From the NCBI GenBank assembly GCA_030268105.1, contig BSDZ01000019.1, positions 2,977,501 to 3,041,500 on the forward strand: DNA of 64,000 nt, given 5' to 3'. The DNA comes from Volvox africanus (lineage: Eukaryota > Chlorophyta > Chlorophyceae > Chlamydomonadales > Volvocaceae). The translations under genes were made by a program, and so were the position numbers. This document shows positions 62,760 to 64,000 of this stretch, in pieces (within the stretch, counting starts at the first letter, position 1; the number at the start of each line of letters is the position of its first letter). The notes under the pieces are model-generated. The model was not told the origin of the DNA. It saw only the letters and a list, made by a program, of their open reading frames with translations, and searched no databases.

Positions 62760-64000
62760 CACGGATATTATTTTGTCATCGCATAAAAAACGTCATGCAC
62801 ATTTTAAGGGGAAGGCTTGGAACCAGGCTCAGAAGAAACTAACTATCCATATATCCCTAAAACAGCCATCTGTTCAATTGGTATCCCCTGAAGTAAGCAG
62901 AATCAGTATACGAAAGGATCATGATCGTGGTGAGCCATCAAAGCGGAACAGGTCATATGAGCAGGCCGCCATCAACAAAGCCGTCCGCGACAACGTGCCG
63001 TACAACCTCGACAGCAGCCTGAAGAATCCACGGGTCCTCATTGCGAAGGATATTCAACGTGTGCCGCATCTGCAGCCCGTTTGGGATAAGTGCTTTGCTG
63101 CTGGCTTTGCACAAGTGGCTGACTTACAGCCAAGAGTTACGGTCGACTGCTTCAAGAAGAAATGGCAAAAGTAAGTACATGTTTATTTTCCTACTGTTAT
63201 GCTTCTAGTGATTATCTTGTTTGTGGTCATCATACATGCCATCCATATCATTAGCTTACTTTCAGTGGGGACAGACAACAATAGAATGAAGCATGCACAG
63301 TATAAAAAGTAAGCACTTTTATTCAGTGCATCCCATGTACTTTGTAGATACGCAACGAATTACAATGCCCAACATGCAAGGTACGAAAAGGTGAAGGCCA
63401 CCCAAAAGGAGGAACTTGCCTGCAAGCCAGGTTTGTGAGCTCGTACTGCTACTTGTCATACATTAACTTTTTACAACATATTTTGATCAGGTTGTTTGAT
63501 AAAAGAATCCTTTCTATGTATTTTGAAAAAGGGAATATGGGGTGAACGCGGCCAAAGATTTGTTTTACGACAAAGGACATGCCATGCCACTTACGCTATG
63601 TACGGGATTACGAAAACTTTCGACAATGATGTGTATCATGGCATCTGGCGTTGATGTTCGTCTTCACATTATTTTTATGTAGATGAGTTTGAGAAGAAGC
63701 CATGAAAGAAGCTGTGGAACAAGGAGTCTTGGGCAGCCTGGAGGAGCTTCAAGTACATGGCATCTGGGGTGTGCAAATTTCCAGGCGCGCTTAGCAAGGT
63801 TATTGCAGGATGGGTGATGTACATTATGGATTGCATGTACAGGGATGTACAGGTCATTAATGTCCTTTAACCTGTTTTCTCCTTTTTATCTTTTATGTAA
63901 TTGTTCCTACTTTCCTCAAACATACTTCCTTTTCATGTAGGCAAAGAGTCCACAGCCCTCTAAGGCAAGGAACTCCAGCAGGAATGCTACGAACTCAAGC
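62760..64000 (+). pseudogene. Satellite gene copy U5 (cut by window end)
   Basis: Used to set exon borders: exon 62760-63170, intron 63171-63254, exon 63255-63308, intron 63309-63347, exon 63348-63430, intron 63431-63490, exon from 63491 to the GTGAAC donor near 63541, exon from about 63681, exon from about 63941. Introns start GT and end AG, and phases stay compatible except for the shared in-frame TGA. Confidence 0.62.

Larger units (their letters stand above)
56646..64000 (+). repeat. Macrosatellite units U3 end, U4, U5 (period 3564 bp)
   Basis: Landmarks repeat exactly 3564 bp apart: gypsy fragment 57064 and 60628; large exon 59209 and 62773. These are the only uninterrupted consecutive units and define the unit. 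Both share the three-copy minisatellite (59041-59080, 62604-62643), GCGTTA clusters (58141-58512, 61705-62076) and a 1-bp deletion (AACGCGGCC) absent from other units. The window ends inside the next-to-last exon of U5. Confidence 0.93.

Overview
This window is eukaryotic nuclear repeat DNA. It holds LTR retrotransposons inserted into a tandemly repeated unit (macrosatellite) of about 3.56 kb. I see no bacterial-style operons, no CRISPR and no rRNA. Intron-like GT..AG segments in the repeated unit, Ty1/copia elements whose primer site matches a tRNA-Met anticodon arm, and a chromodomain-bearing Ty3/gypsy element would fit an alga or another plant-lineage eukaryote. The species cannot be fixed from the sequence.

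Layout: 1-2320 is a macrosatellite unit in inverted orientation. 2321-4408 is a bizarre low-complexity block of self-complementary words, followed by a GC-only block (4409-4529). 4530-11676 is a tandem set of copia family 1 pieces: a 5'-truncated copy, an LTR fused to a miniature-element interior, a second GC-only tract, and a full-length 1400-codon copy (F). 11677-15213 is macrosatellite. 15214-32264 is a minus-strand tandem array of four copia family 1 copies (A, B, C, D) separated by single LTRs; C and D are internally deleted chimeras with a TRIM-like miniature LTR element. 32265-35070 is macrosatellite. 35071-47419 is copia copy E, interrupted by a nearly intact chromovirus (Ty3/gypsy, 37815-45286). 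47420-50995 is macrosatellite. 50996-56645 is a second copia family, itself hit by a 194-bp miniature LTR element. 56646-64000 is macrosatellite, with two clean consecutive units of period 3564 bp.

Target-site duplications fix the order of events. The macrosatellite is oldest. Copia E (TSD GCTTC) and copia 2 (TSD CAAAT) landed in it. The chromovirus (TSD CCCCT) landed in E, and the miniature element (TSD ACATC) landed in copia 2. Copia A landed inside another copia LTR (TSD GTGGC). LTR pairs differ by very few bases by eye (chromovirus 1 in 824, E 1 in 303, copia 2 4 in 282), so most insertions are young.

How parts work together: copia 1, copia 2 and the miniature element share one primer-binding site (GGTTATGAGCCCC) and similar G-rich polypurine tracts. 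This suggests the protein-less miniature element is copied by copia machinery. The macrosatellite unit carries a decayed multi-exon gene of unknown function, a fossil fragment of a chromovirus pol gene, a cluster of GCGTTA-type motifs and a 14-bp minisatellite.
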